NCBI GenBank assembly: GCA_043826085.1
Contig: JBDRQW010000050.1
Coordinates: 1-7,502 of the forward strand
Length of the DNA: 7,502 bases
Direction of reading: 5' to 3'
Origin: CAXBYZ01 sp043826085
Lineage (GTDB): Bacteria; Patescibacteriota; Microgenomatia; UBA1400; CG1-02-47-37
Below the pieces are notes generated by a model. It saw nothing but the letters and a program-made list of their open reading frames with translations. It did not search any database and was not told where the DNA came from. Shown here in pieces: positions 1 through 6,141 of the stretch. The position numbers and the translations under genes were made by a program. Numbering within the stretch: the first letter of the stretch is position 1; every line of letters begins with the position of its first letter.

Positions 1-207
1 CTTATAAACAACGCAAAATTTACATGCCTTTAATTCTTGAATATCTCTCTGAGAATACAGGCTTGGGAAATAGCTAACCGCTTTATCAACGATATATTTA
101 TCAAATCTTTCAAAAGTAAAGTTTTTTTCTAAAGAGATTCTATCAGGTAATTTGTCGTTTGATATTTCGTTAAAATAATGTATTGGAGCTATTGTCTTTA
201 ATGTCAT
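1..207 (-). CDS. hypothetical protein, N-terminal 69 residues only
   Basis: The minus strand is open from an ATG at 207-205 to the window edge, giving 69 residues with no stop. The start is the first ATG after an in-frame TAA at 213-211. The protein begins MTLKTIAPIHYF and is rich in charged and aromatic residues. It has a CxxC pair (Cys62 and Cys65, in ACKFC) just before the edge, which could be half of a zinc site. No signal peptide or membrane segment is visible. I do not recognise the family, and the rest of the gene lies outside the window. A weak -10-like TAAAAT lies about 28 bases upstream on the same strand. The uninterrupted frame and ordinary amino-acid composition favour a real gene, but the short length limits certainty. 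Confidence 0.55.
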   Translation of the reverse strand, partial: MTLKTIAPIHYFNEISNDKLPDRISLEKNFTFERFDKYIVDKAVSYFPSLYSQRDIQELKACKFCVVYK

Positions 208-235
208 AGTTTATCTAAATCATCTGAACTTGTTA

Positions 236-241
236 ATTTTA
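236..241 (-). promoter_or_regulatory. possible -10 element for the partial gene at 1-207
   Basis: TAAAAT on the minus strand matches the sigma70 -10 consensus at 5 of 6 positions and lies 28 bases before the ATG at 207. A TTGGTT about 18 bases further upstream (260-265) would be a poor -35. In DNA this AT-rich such a match is easily fortuitous. Confidence 0.2.
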
Positions 242-325
242 TCAAAATAGCTACGAAATAACCAAAAGAAAACAAATTTAAAACTCTAGAGAACAAGCCC
301 TATTAACGGTTGAAAAATATTTTTT

Positions 326-432
326 GAACTCGCTTCACTCTGTTTCGCGCCTCGCTGTGCTTTCACTCCAGATGCTTTTCGAAATTTTAGTATCTTCCGT
401 TCGGGTCACTTAACATCAGCACATGGGGGGGG
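326..432 (-). repeat. GC-richer non-coding block with an internal direct repeat and a run of 8 G
   Basis: This block is visibly richer in G and C than the surrounding DNA. It contains a direct repeat: CTCGCTTCACTC (329-340) recurs at 351-368 with six extra bases inside. It also has a TTTCGAAA palindrome (377-384) and ends in eight consecutive G (425-432), which is unusual here. On the minus strand one frame is open for about 40 codons after a TGA but has no ATG, and the other frames hold stops. It may be a dispersed repeat copy, a small RNA or a decayed gene; the strand given is only the reading direction of the neighbours. From memory it resembles recurrent sequence in CPR genomes, but I cannot verify that. 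Confidence 0.35.
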
Positions 433-582
433 TTTAGTAGGAAAATAGGCAGAAAATTTACCGAAGAATTTTAATCAGCATTGAACTTTTTGCGGTTCCA
501 GGATTTAAAAAGACAAATCCAAATTAGGGAGATACCACAATCCTATATAAGGGAATAGGTCCATATTAAACGTCCAACTGTG

Positions 583-654
583 TTGCGGGACTAGGACTCG
601 AACCTAGACTTCCTGTTCCAGAAACAGGAGTCACTGCCATTAGACTATCCCGCA
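583..654 (-). tRNA. tRNA-Gln (anticodon CUG)
   Basis: The 72 bases fold as a full cloverleaf. The acceptor stem is TGCGGGA/TCCCGCA, position 8-9 is TA, the D arm is GTC/GAC around a 10-base loop, and the anticodon stem is CCTGT/ACAGG with loop TTCTGGA. A 4-base variable loop follows, then a T arm CTAGG/CCTAG with loop TTCGAGT and discriminator A. Loop bases 34-36 are CTG, which reads the CAG glutamine codon, and the weak U1-A72 pair is characteristic of tRNA-Gln. CCA is not encoded (CAC follows), so it must be added by a nucleotidyltransferase. There is no intron. The first ten bases overlap the end of the upstream endonuclease gene, so both are probably on one transcript. With C34 it is not itself a substrate for U34 modification by Elp3. 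Confidence 0.95.
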
Positions 655-1442
655 GAATACTTTCGAAAAGAAATTAACTTTTTGAAGTATTTTACTTCTT
701 TTTTTCTTCTGAGTCTAATTGCATAAGTTCTTATTTCTGGGTGAAGATTAAAAGAAAGTAGGGCTTTTGTAACCTCTTTTAGTAAACAAGGATTCAAATT
801 ATTAAAAGTAAAATTATAAGTATATGTTGGCTTATGAATACACAATGATCCTTCGGCTTCATATAATCCCCTGAGGCACGCTATTAAATACTTTTTTGAT
901 CTCCAAATCCACTTGGGAATATAATTTTTTGCATGCCTTCTATTTCCGCTTAAAACACCTAGCCTTGAGGAAATTTGTTTTTGATATAAATAAATATGAA
1001 CACAATTAGAATTTTTTTGTTTATATATCGTAGGATTTTTATTAAAAACATTTTTAATAATTGGAACAGAGTATTTAATTAAATTTGGCTTATCAGTTCC
1101 AAGAGTAATTGTTAGTTTTTCTACTCTAGGATGTTTGTAAATATTACCATCACCTAAAACTAAGCCAATCAAATAGGCTAAGTCTGATGATCGAGTAAGA
1201 GGTGGGTGATTAGATATGATCTTACCATCACCAATCATTTTATCTCTCCACTTTTTAAAGTTATCTAACTTCATTCGCTTCATTGTTAAAGAAGTTTTTC
1301 TTAAACTAGCATGAGTTTCTTTAGTTTTACCTTTATTCCATGGAGTTGGACGATTCTTTAAGCTTTTACGCCATTTTATATATCTAGGATCATCTTTGGG
1401 TAAATTTTGAACTAATATTTTAAAATACTTATTTACTGCCAT
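645..1442 (-). CDS. LAGLIDADG homing endonuclease (two-motif type, with NUMOD-like N-terminus)
   Basis: This 265-residue protein is a probable site-specific DNA endonuclease that promotes its own spread. Two LAGLIDADG helices are visible: LAYLIGLVLGDG (88-99, catalytic Asp98) and LIACLRGLYEAEGSL (186-200, acidic Glu197). This is the layout of a single-chain endonuclease with two pseudo-symmetric domains. Residues 31-58 (RPTPWNKGKTKE, then a Ser/Lys-rich stretch) resemble the NUMOD3-type DNA-binding repeats often joined to homing endonucleases. Both acidic residues are present and the frame is intact, so it may be active. The gene stands outside any recognisable intron or intein. Its last codons and TAG stop run into the first ten bases of tRNA-Gln on the same strand. 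The ATG at 1442 lies 5 bases after an extended -10 element and has no Shine-Dalgarno sequence. Family is fairly certain; the target is unknown. Confidence 0.88.
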   Translation of the reverse strand: MAVNKYFKILVQNLPKDDPRYIKWRKSLKNRPTPWNKGKTKETHASLRKTSLTMKRMKLDNFKKWRDKMIGDGKIISNHPPLTRSSDLAYLIGLVLGDGNIYKHPRVEKLTITLGTDKPNLIKYSVPIIKNVFNKNPTIYKQKNSNCVHIYLYQKQISSRLGVLSGNRRHAKNYIPKWIWRSKKYLIACLRGLYEAEGSLCIHKPTYTYNFTFNNLNPCLLKEVTKALLSFNLHPEIRTYAIRLRRKKEVKYFKKLISFRKYSAG

Positions 1443-1447
1443 ATCTT

Positions 1448-1456
1448 ATCATACCA
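1448..1456 (-). promoter_or_regulatory. extended -10 promoter for the endonuclease/tRNA-Gln unit
   Basis: On the minus strand TGG-TATGAT is an extended -10 (TGn plus a 5-of-6 TATAAT match). A poor -35 (TTCTAA) lies about 17 bases further upstream. The hexamer ends 5 bases before the ATG at 1442, so transcription would start at or next to the start codon and the mRNA would be leaderless. It would also transcribe the downstream tRNA. Confidence 0.4.
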
Positions 1457-1470
1457 ATAAACGACTCAGA

Positions 1471-1500
1471 TTAGAACTATTTCAATAAATAGGTTAAAAT
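1471..1500 (+). promoter_or_regulatory. probable promoter of the thiI operon
   Basis: TTAGAA (1471-1476) and TAAAAT (1495-1500) are spaced by 18 bases as weak -35 and good -10 elements. The -10 ends 8 bases before the thiI ATG, leaving no room for a Shine-Dalgarno sequence, so a leaderless or nearly leaderless mRNA is predicted. The 66-base gap 1443-1508 therefore holds two divergent promoters. Confidence 0.4.
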
Positions 1501-1508
1501 ACCCACAT

Positions 1509-2648
1509 ATGCCAAAAATTCTTGTTCGTTATGCCGAAATTGCCTTAAAAGGAGGTAATCTTAGTTTTTTCGAAAACCAACTGATAAAAAACATTAAATT
1601 ATCTCTTAGTAAAAAAGCCGTTGTCGAAAAACAAAGAAAACAGATTTTGATCACCGTTCCATCTAATTTAATTAATCAAAGTCTTGATAAACTAGAAAAA
1701 GTTTTTGGAATTGCTTGGTTTGCCCAAATCCATCAATCAAAATCAGAATTAAAAGACATTTCTAGAGTAGCTACCAAGATAATTGGCAAACCCAAATCTT
1801 TTGCTATTAGAGCCTCGCGTTCAAATAAACAATTATCTTTTACCAGTCAGGATATAGCGATTAATATAGGGGACAAGATAAGAATTGCCACCAAAGCTAA
1901 AGTTGATCTTAAAAATCCGGAAACCAATCTTTATATTTCTGTAGCCAAAAATCAAACCTATCTTTACACCAATAAAATCCCCGGTCCCGGCGGTTTACCT
2001 GTTGGCACTTCCGGCAAAGTTTTGTCATTATTATCAGGAGGCTTTGACTCTATTGCCGCTTCATATTTAATGGCCAAGAGGGGAGCTCAAGTCGATTTTC
2101 TTCATTTTCATGTCTTTCCCAAATCAGACCAAGTTTTAACTTCAAAAATCAAAACTATCATCGACACCTTATCTCTCTCAACCCTATCAAAAAAACTATT
2201 TTTAGCCAGTTACACTCCATATCAAATGGCTGTTTTGGACTTGGAAAACCAACAAGTCAAACACGAGCTAGTCGTCTTTAGAAGATTAATGGCTAGGGTC
2301 GGGGAAGAAATAGCCCAAAAATATGGCTACCAAGCTTTGGTTTTTGGCGATTCTTTAGGTCAAGTTGCTTCTCAAACCATGGAAAACATCGTCGCGGTCG
2401 ACGAGGCTGTCGATATTCCCATTTTTAGACCCTTAATCGGCATGGATAAAATCGACATAATTAATCTGGTTAAAAAAATCGGCCTGGAAAAAGCCACCAA
2501 CTTACCCTACAAAGATTGTTGTTCAATTGTTAGTAAAACCCCCGCCATCAAAGCTGATCTTGATAAAATCACTAACATAGAGAAGAATATCGATATTAAT
2601 AAAATCAGCTATGAAATTACTAAACAAACTAAATCCATCAACCTTTAA
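1509..2648 (+). CDS. thiI: tRNA 4-thiouridine synthase ThiI, short form without rhodanese domain
   Basis: ThiI adenylates U8 of tRNA and replaces its oxygen with sulfur to make s4U; in some bacteria it also supplies sulfur for thiazole synthesis. The 379 residues start with the family opening MPKILVRYAEIALKGGN, which fixes the ATG. A ferredoxin-like plus THUMP RNA-binding region follows (to about 165), then the PP-loop pyrophosphatase domain with LSGGFDS (SGGFDS at 176-181) and the ThiI signature GDSLGQVASQT (280-290). Cys338, in DCCSIVSKTP, aligns with E. coli Cys344, the catalytic cysteine. The protein stops near 379, so the C-terminal rhodanese domain of the E. coli enzyme (482 residues) is absent, as in Bacillus and archaeal ThiI; sulfur must come from another donor. 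A second cysteine (Cys337) adjoins it. The gene leads a four-gene run and its last 38 bases overlap the transporter gene. Confidence 0.93.
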   Translation: MPKILVRYAEIALKGGNLSFFENQLIKNIKLSLSKKAVVEKQRKQILITVPSNLINQSLDKLEKVFGIAWFAQIHQSKSELKDISRVATKIIGKPKSFAIRASRSNKQLSFTSQDIAINIGDKIRIATKAKVDLKNPETNLYISVAKNQTYLYTNKIPGPGGLPVGTSGKVLSLLSGGFDSIAASYLMAKRGAQVDFLHFHVFPKSDQVLTSKIKTIIDTLSLSTLSKKLFLASYTPYQMAVLDLENQQVKHELVVFRRLMARVGEEIAQKYGYQALVFGDSLGQVASQTMENIVAVDEAVDIPIFRPLIGMDKIDIINLVKKIGLEKATNLPYKDCCSIVSKTPAIKADLDKITNIEKNIDINKISYEITKQTKSINL

Positions 2649-3762
2649 TCTTCGGCGCAAGAGATTTTTTAATTTATTAGTTTTCTATGCCTCTTATGTC
2701 TGGTTTAAATCTTTTAGTGGTTCAGTCTTGATACCTTACTATCACCAACAAGGCATAGTTCAACAACAAATGGTGATTGCAGATGTGTTATTTTTTCTAT
2801 CAGCTATTGTAATCACCTTGTTTCTCAAAACAATTTATTCTAAAAAATCATGGAGATTAGCTTTAATTTTTTCAATGATTGGCCTTTTTTTAATCACCAA
2901 CATTTATAATATTTATCAATATTATCTTTCTAGTATTATTATTGGTTTTACAATTATTTTCTTTTATGTAACCTACAACATTGCTCATTTTGAATTAACT
3001 CCAAAACATCGAACCGGTTTTAGCTCAGCCATTCTTTTTAGTTTAGCTCCCATAATTAGTTTAATCGCTCCTTTAGTTGCAGGTTTTACCGCCAACTTTA
3101 ATTATCTATATATTTGGATATTTTCTCTCATTTTCTTTTTATTAAGTTTTTATCTGTCTCGCAAACAATACAATTTTAAAATTCAATATAAAATTTCATT
3201 TAAAGAAATTAAACCAACAATGGTTTTTACATTTTTAGAAGCCCTATGGGAACCTTTAGTTTTTACTGTTATTCCGGTTTTTAGCCTATTTTTTATTAAA
3301 TCTCCGCTCTATTTTGGAGCCTATATGTCTTATTTATCTTTAATGAGTGTTATTGCCAATCTCACTTTAGGTAAGCTAACGGACAAGCTACAAAAAAGAA
3401 TTGTTTTTCTTTACCCTTTAACTATTCTTATGGCTGTAGTTACATTTTTATTCCCCTTTGCTTTAACCAAAATTATCTGGTGGTTGGTCATTACTGGCAT
3501 AATCCAATTTTTTACCCCACTTTTTTGGAATCTGACCACCTCTATGTTTATCGACACCACCAAAGATATTAGAACAGGTTTTGTTACTCGAGAACTTGTC
3601 TTATCAATCGGTAGAGCCATTAGTACAATTTTAATAGCCATTAATTTTTATTTTCAAACTAAACCAACTTTTATTTTTTATTATTTAGGTTTTATCATGC
3701 TCCTTTTTCCAATCGCTCTTTTCTACAACACAAAGATTAGTAAAAGGTATAATTATTTATAA
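2611..3762 (+). CDS. MFS-type transporter
   Basis: This 383-residue integral membrane protein has about 11-12 hydrophobic segments. They begin near residue 20 and continue at roughly 53-73, 83-101, 106-125, 138-158 and 163-182, then a second half from about 205. A basic, polar loop near 184-202 (RKQYNFKIQYK) separates the two six-helix halves, as in the major facilitator superfamily. GKLTDKLQKR (254-263), between helices of the second half, matches the MFS loop motif GxLaDrxGrk; the equivalent in the first half is degenerate. VTRELVLSIGRAISTI near 331-346 resembles a helix motif of MFS exporters. The substrate cannot be read from the sequence. The ATG lies 38 bases inside thiI and is the only ATG before the first membrane helix. 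Translation is probably coupled to thiI, and the stop shares a base with the kinase start (TAATG). Confidence 0.8.
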   Translation: MKLLNKLNPSTFNLRRKRFFNLLVFYASYVWFKSFSGSVLIPYYHQQGIVQQQMVIADVLFFLSAIVITLFLKTIYSKKSWRLALIFSMIGLFLITNIYNIYQYYLSSIIIGFTIIFFYVTYNIAHFELTPKHRTGFSSAILFSLAPIISLIAPLVAGFTANFNYLYIWIFSLIFFLLSFYLSRKQYNFKIQYKISFKEIKPTMVFTFLEALWEPLVFTVIPVFSLFFIKSPLYFGAYMSYLSLMSVIANLTLGKLTDKLQKRIVFLYPLTILMAVVTFLFPFALTKIIWWLVITGIIQFFTPLFWNLTTSMFIDTTKDIRTGFVTRELVLSIGRAISTILIAINFYFQTKPTFIFYYLGFIMLLFPIALFYNTKISKRYNYL

Positions 3763-4778
3763 TGTCAGATATATACTACCCAGTTGCTCATCGGTTACAA
3801 GAGGAAATAGATTCTTTCAAAACTCGTTATGATAATTTTGACACATCTTTAATTCCTAAAATTTTTATAGAGTCTCTTAAATTAACTGTAATTGATTTTA
3901 AGCCATCAAAATCTTGGGGATCTTCCCATTTAATTTATTTTGTTACCGTTAAAGAAAAAAGAGAGCCATTAGTTTTAAGAGCCAATCTTGGTTTCAACCG
4001 CAACCCAGAAACTGTGATGGTCATCGAAAAATTAATCACCGAAAAAGTTACCAAACTCGGTGTTCCTACTAACACCGTCATATATGCAGATGTTTCAAGA
4101 AAGAAATTTCCTTTCGATTTTCAAATTCAAGAAGTTCTTCAGGGCAAAGATCCAGAAATATATTTTAAAGGTTCAAAGGCGGACTACAATAAAATCTCTT
4201 TTGACTTAGGAATTAAAATAGCTAAACTTACTAAGTTAAAATTTAAAAAATTTGGCAGATTTAACGAAAAATCAGCCATAAATGGAAAATTAATCGGAAC
4301 TAAAAATTCTTTTTTTGACTACATTACTGTTTGCCTTGATGACGATATTCGCTACCTGGTTAAAGCCAAAGTTATTAATAACAATAAATCTAAAATAATT
4401 AGACAACTTTTCGATCAACACAAGGCAATTATTAATCTTGATCAAGGAAGTTTAATTCACCATGATTTAGCTGATCACAACATTACTTTTCAAGGAACAA
4501 AAGTAACCGGAATTTTTGATTGGGAAACAGCAGTTATTGGCGATCCAGTTTTAGACTTAGCCTCTTGTCCAACCTGGAGAACTTTCTACCCAAGGGAAGA
4601 AAAACTGATTAAAGGCTATCAAACAATAACTGACCTTCCAGATAATTTTAAAGAAAAAATGAATATTTATCGTTTAAGAACTATGCTGTGGAAGATTGTT
4701 TATGCTATCAGAATGGATATATTAAATGAGCAAAGAAAAGAAACTTTCTATAATGCCTTGAAATCTTTTAACTTATGA
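3762..4778 (+). CDS. APH-family phosphotransferase (aminoglycoside/choline kinase-like)
   Basis: This 338-residue protein has the kinase fold of the APH family (Pfam APH, PF01636), which phosphorylates small hydroxylated molecules with ATP. The catalytic loop is HHDLADHN (233-240): Asp235 is the expected catalytic base and Asn240 a metal ligand, replacing the usual HGDxxxxN with HHD. GIFDWETAVIGDPVLDLA (250-267) is the DFG-equivalent motif, with metal-binding Asp253 and the typical GDP..DLA tail. SWGSSH (51-56) may be the nucleotide loop, and PLVLRANLG (69-77) the strand that normally carries the ATP-contacting residue. The family also includes choline, homoserine, fructosamine and macrolide kinases, and nothing here fixes the substrate; antibiotic resistance should not be assumed. 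The start overlaps the transporter stop by one base and the stop overlaps the Nudix start (ATGA), so the three are translationally coupled. Confidence 0.85.
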   Translation: MSDIYYPVAHRLQEEIDSFKTRYDNFDTSLIPKIFIESLKLTVIDFKPSKSWGSSHLIYFVTVKEKREPLVLRANLGFNRNPETVMVIEKLITEKVTKLGVPTNTVIYADVSRKKFPFDFQIQEVLQGKDPEIYFKGSKADYNKISFDLGIKIAKLTKLKFKKFGRFNEKSAINGKLIGTKNSFFDYITVCLDDDIRYLVKAKVINNNKSKIIRQLFDQHKAIINLDQGSLIHHDLADHNITFQGTKVTGIFDWETAVIGDPVLDLASCPTWRTFYPREEKLIKGYQTITDLPDNFKEKMNIYRLRTMLWKIVYAIRMDILNEQRKETFYNALKSFNL

Positions 4779-5413
4779 TTACTTGTTATTTTGAAAATAA
4801 AAATAAAGCTTCATTAAGACACGTGGTGGTTGACAATCTCGTGATTGACGGCAACAAAATTCTACTGGTTAAACGCGGACCAAAATATTCGGAACCAAAT
4901 AAATGGGCCTTACCCGGAGGTTTTGTAGATCGAGACGAAACTACTCGGCAAGCCGCTGTCAGGGAAATACTTGAAGAAACCGGCTATAAAGCTAAAGTGA
5001 TTAAATTATTTAGGATTATTGATAACCCAGATCGTCCCAAAGAAGATAGACAAAACATTTCTTTTGTGTATCTTCTAAAACCATTAAAAAAAGTCGGGGA
5101 GTCAGACCACGAAATTTCGGATACCCAATGGTTTAGTTTAAATAAACTACCAAAACAATCAGATTTTGCCTTTGACCACTTAGACACGATTAAACTATAT
5201 AAAATTCATCTTCAAAAACATTTTCGACTACCAATTACATGTATGAGTCATGAAGATGTTGAGGGTTGGGAAGAAACCCTAGATATTATGTCAAATCCAA
5301 AGTTGGTCGCAGACATCAAAAAAAGTTTGGAAGAGTATAAACAAGGCAAATTTATTTCATCTGAAGAATTGTTAAAAGACCTAGGGTTAACAGAAGAAGA
5401 TATCGCAAAATAG
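4775..5413 (+). CDS. Nudix hydrolase with Phd/YefM antitoxin-like C-terminal tail
   Basis: The 212-residue protein opens with a Nudix domain (about 14-150) that hydrolyses a nucleoside diphosphate linked to another group. The Nudix box is complete: G49-x5-E55-x7-R63-E64-x2-E67-E68-x-G70, preceded by KWALPGGFV. The sequence is compatible with an ADP-ribose/NADH pyrophosphatase-type member, but the substrate is not readable. Residues about 151-210 are extra to a normal Nudix domain. RLPITCMSHEDVEGWEETLD followed by a stretch ending GKFISSEELLKDLGL resembles the C-terminal half of Phd/YefM antitoxins, the part that binds a toxin. No toxin gene follows: the next gene is convergent, 20 bases away. 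The ATG overlaps the kinase stop by 4 bases, so it is probably the last gene of the thiI operon. The Nudix call is very sure; the antitoxin-like tail is by recognition only. Confidence 0.9.
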   Translation: MITCYFENKNKASLRHVVVDNLVIDGNKILLVKRGPKYSEPNKWALPGGFVDRDETTRQAAVREILEETGYKAKVIKLFRIIDNPDRPKEDRQNISFVYLLKPLKKVGESDHEISDTQWFSLNKLPKQSDFAFDHLDTIKLYKIHLQKHFRLPITCMSHEDVEGWEETLDIMSNPKLVADIKKSLEEYKQGKFISSEELLKDLGLTEEDIAK

Positions 5414-5433
5414 TCACGTAATCAGAAAGCGTT

Positions 5434-6141
5434 TTAGTTGTTTCTCAAAATAACATACTCATTCCCTTGACCACTCTTGGCATCGGCCACATACTTATCC
5501 ACCAACTTCATTTTTAGTTTTCTTTTAATTTCCTCCAATTCATTATCATCCATTAAGTGACAATACCTGTATGCCGTCACTCCTTTTTTCCAATCCAAAA
5601 TATAATCATTCTCTTCAACATCTTCTTTTTTTAAACCCACTTTTTCAAAAGGTACAATATAAGAATTAAACCGCTTAAACTTATTAAAGTGCCAGTTGGT
5701 AAAGACTAACAATCCATTAGGTTTTAACAATTTTTTTAACGCTTTTAATAATTGAAGTCTGATTTCCTTTCCCGGCACATGATGTAAGACCCCAAATAAA
5801 CAAATTAAATCAAATGATTTAATTAAATGAATTGGTTTTAAAATATTTTGATTGATTAGTTTAGCCTTGGGTAATTTTTCACGAGCAATATCCAATAAAT
5901 ATTGATTATTATCTATTCCAACGTAATCTATTTTTTTATCATTCTTAATCAAAAACTCCCCAAACCTCCCATTTCCACAACCCACATCAAGTACCTTCAG
6001 GCCTGCCTGCGTAGGTAGGTAGGAGAGTAATTTTCCCCATCCGGCCCAGTTAAATTGTCTGGAAGTGTTAAAATACTCATGCACCTTTTCATAAAAATCA
6101 ATATTTAATTGATTTAATGCCTTAACTGTTTTTTGATCCAT
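5434..6141 (-). CDS. class I SAM-dependent methyltransferase, Trm9/ALKBH8-like
   Basis: The 235-residue protein has a Rossmann methyltransferase fold. Motif I is VLDVGCGNGRF (50-60), the ribose-binding acidic residue is Asp77 in YVGIDNN, and GVLHHVPG (117-124) follows strand 4. The opening LNIDFYEKVHEYFNTSRQFNWAGW (from 12) and the tail GVTAYRYCHLMDDNELE resemble Trm9/ALKBH8-type enzymes, which methylate 5-carboxymethyluridine at tRNA position 34. Bacterial CmoM-like enzymes and generic methyltransferases are alternatives. Its start codon abuts that of elp3, whose product makes the presumed substrate, which supports the tRNA role. Residues 42-48 (LPTQAGL) are encoded by a palindromic repeat just before motif I, in a position where an insertion should be tolerated. 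The gene is convergent with the Nudix gene, with 20 bases between and no clear terminator. Confidence 0.82.
   Translation of the reverse strand: MDQKTVKALNQLNIDFYEKVHEYFNTSRQFNWAGWGKLLSYLPTQAGLKVLDVGCGNGRFGEFLIKNDKKIDYVGIDNNQYLLDIAREKLPKAKLINQNILKPIHLIKSFDLICLFGVLHHVPGKEIRLQLLKALKKLLKPNGLLVFTNWHFNKFKRFNSYIVPFEKVGLKKEDVEENDYILDWKKGVTAYRYCHLMDDNELEEIKRKLKMKLVDKYVADAKSGQGNEYVILRNN
6002..6019. repeat. short palindromic repeat inside the methyltransferase gene
   Basis: CCTGCCT (6002-6008) and AGGTAGG (6013-6019) form a 7-base stem with one G-T mismatch around the loop GCGT. TAGG is then repeated once more (6020-6023). The composition differs sharply from the AT-rich gene around it. It encodes LPTQAG in frame. 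Its form resembles the CCTGCC...GGCAGG palindromes I associate with CPR genomes; that association is from memory. Confidence 0.5.

Larger units (their letters stand above)
208..582. other. gene-free stretch between the partial gene and tRNA-Gln
   Basis: I find no convincing gene in these 375 bases. They hold the GC-richer block described separately at 326-432, a 12-base A/T palindrome at 313-324, and three small hairpins. The hairpins are AAAATT/AATTTT with CTTCGG in the loop as read on the minus strand (453-472), GGATTT/AAATCC (501-520), and CCTAT/ATAGG (542-559), the last 24 bases past the tRNA 3' end. None is followed by a clear U tract on the minus strand, so I do not call a terminator. 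No second tRNA, SRP RNA, RNase P RNA or tmRNA signature was recognised. Confidence 0.6.

Noticed and set aside
335..414. Reading the GC-richer block as a small protein gene on the minus strand
   Set aside because: The ATG frame stops after nine codons. The GTG frame ends after 24 codons and has no ribosome binding site or recognisable motif.
583..654. Possible tRNA intron associated with the LAGLIDADG gene
   Set aside because: The tRNA folds completely without interruption, and the endonuclease gene is upstream rather than inside it.
583..654. tRNA as attachment site of an integrated element
   Set aside because: No second copy of the tRNA 3' end and no integrase gene are visible in the window.
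1547..1556. Strong Shine-Dalgarno match (AAGGAGGT) near the start of thiI
   Set aside because: It encodes the conserved KGG of ThiI and is not followed by a start codon at a suitable distance; the family N-terminus requires the ATG at 1509.
3411..3641. 76-codon open frame on the minus strand inside the transporter gene
   Set aside because: It lies wholly within a well-supported coding gene, has no start signals and its translation resembles no family; it is a shadow frame.
4776..4778. Alternative genetic code with UGA read as glycine or tryptophan
   Set aside because: TGA ends the kinase gene exactly at the ATGA overlap with the next gene, and conserved Trp and Gly positions in the proteins use normal codons.
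4984..5187. 67-codon open frame on the minus strand inside the Nudix gene
   Set aside because: It lies opposite the conserved Nudix domain and has no independent support.
5414..5433. Terminator between the convergent Nudix and methyltransferase genes
   Set aside because: The 20 bases contain no stable hairpin followed by a T tract on either strand.
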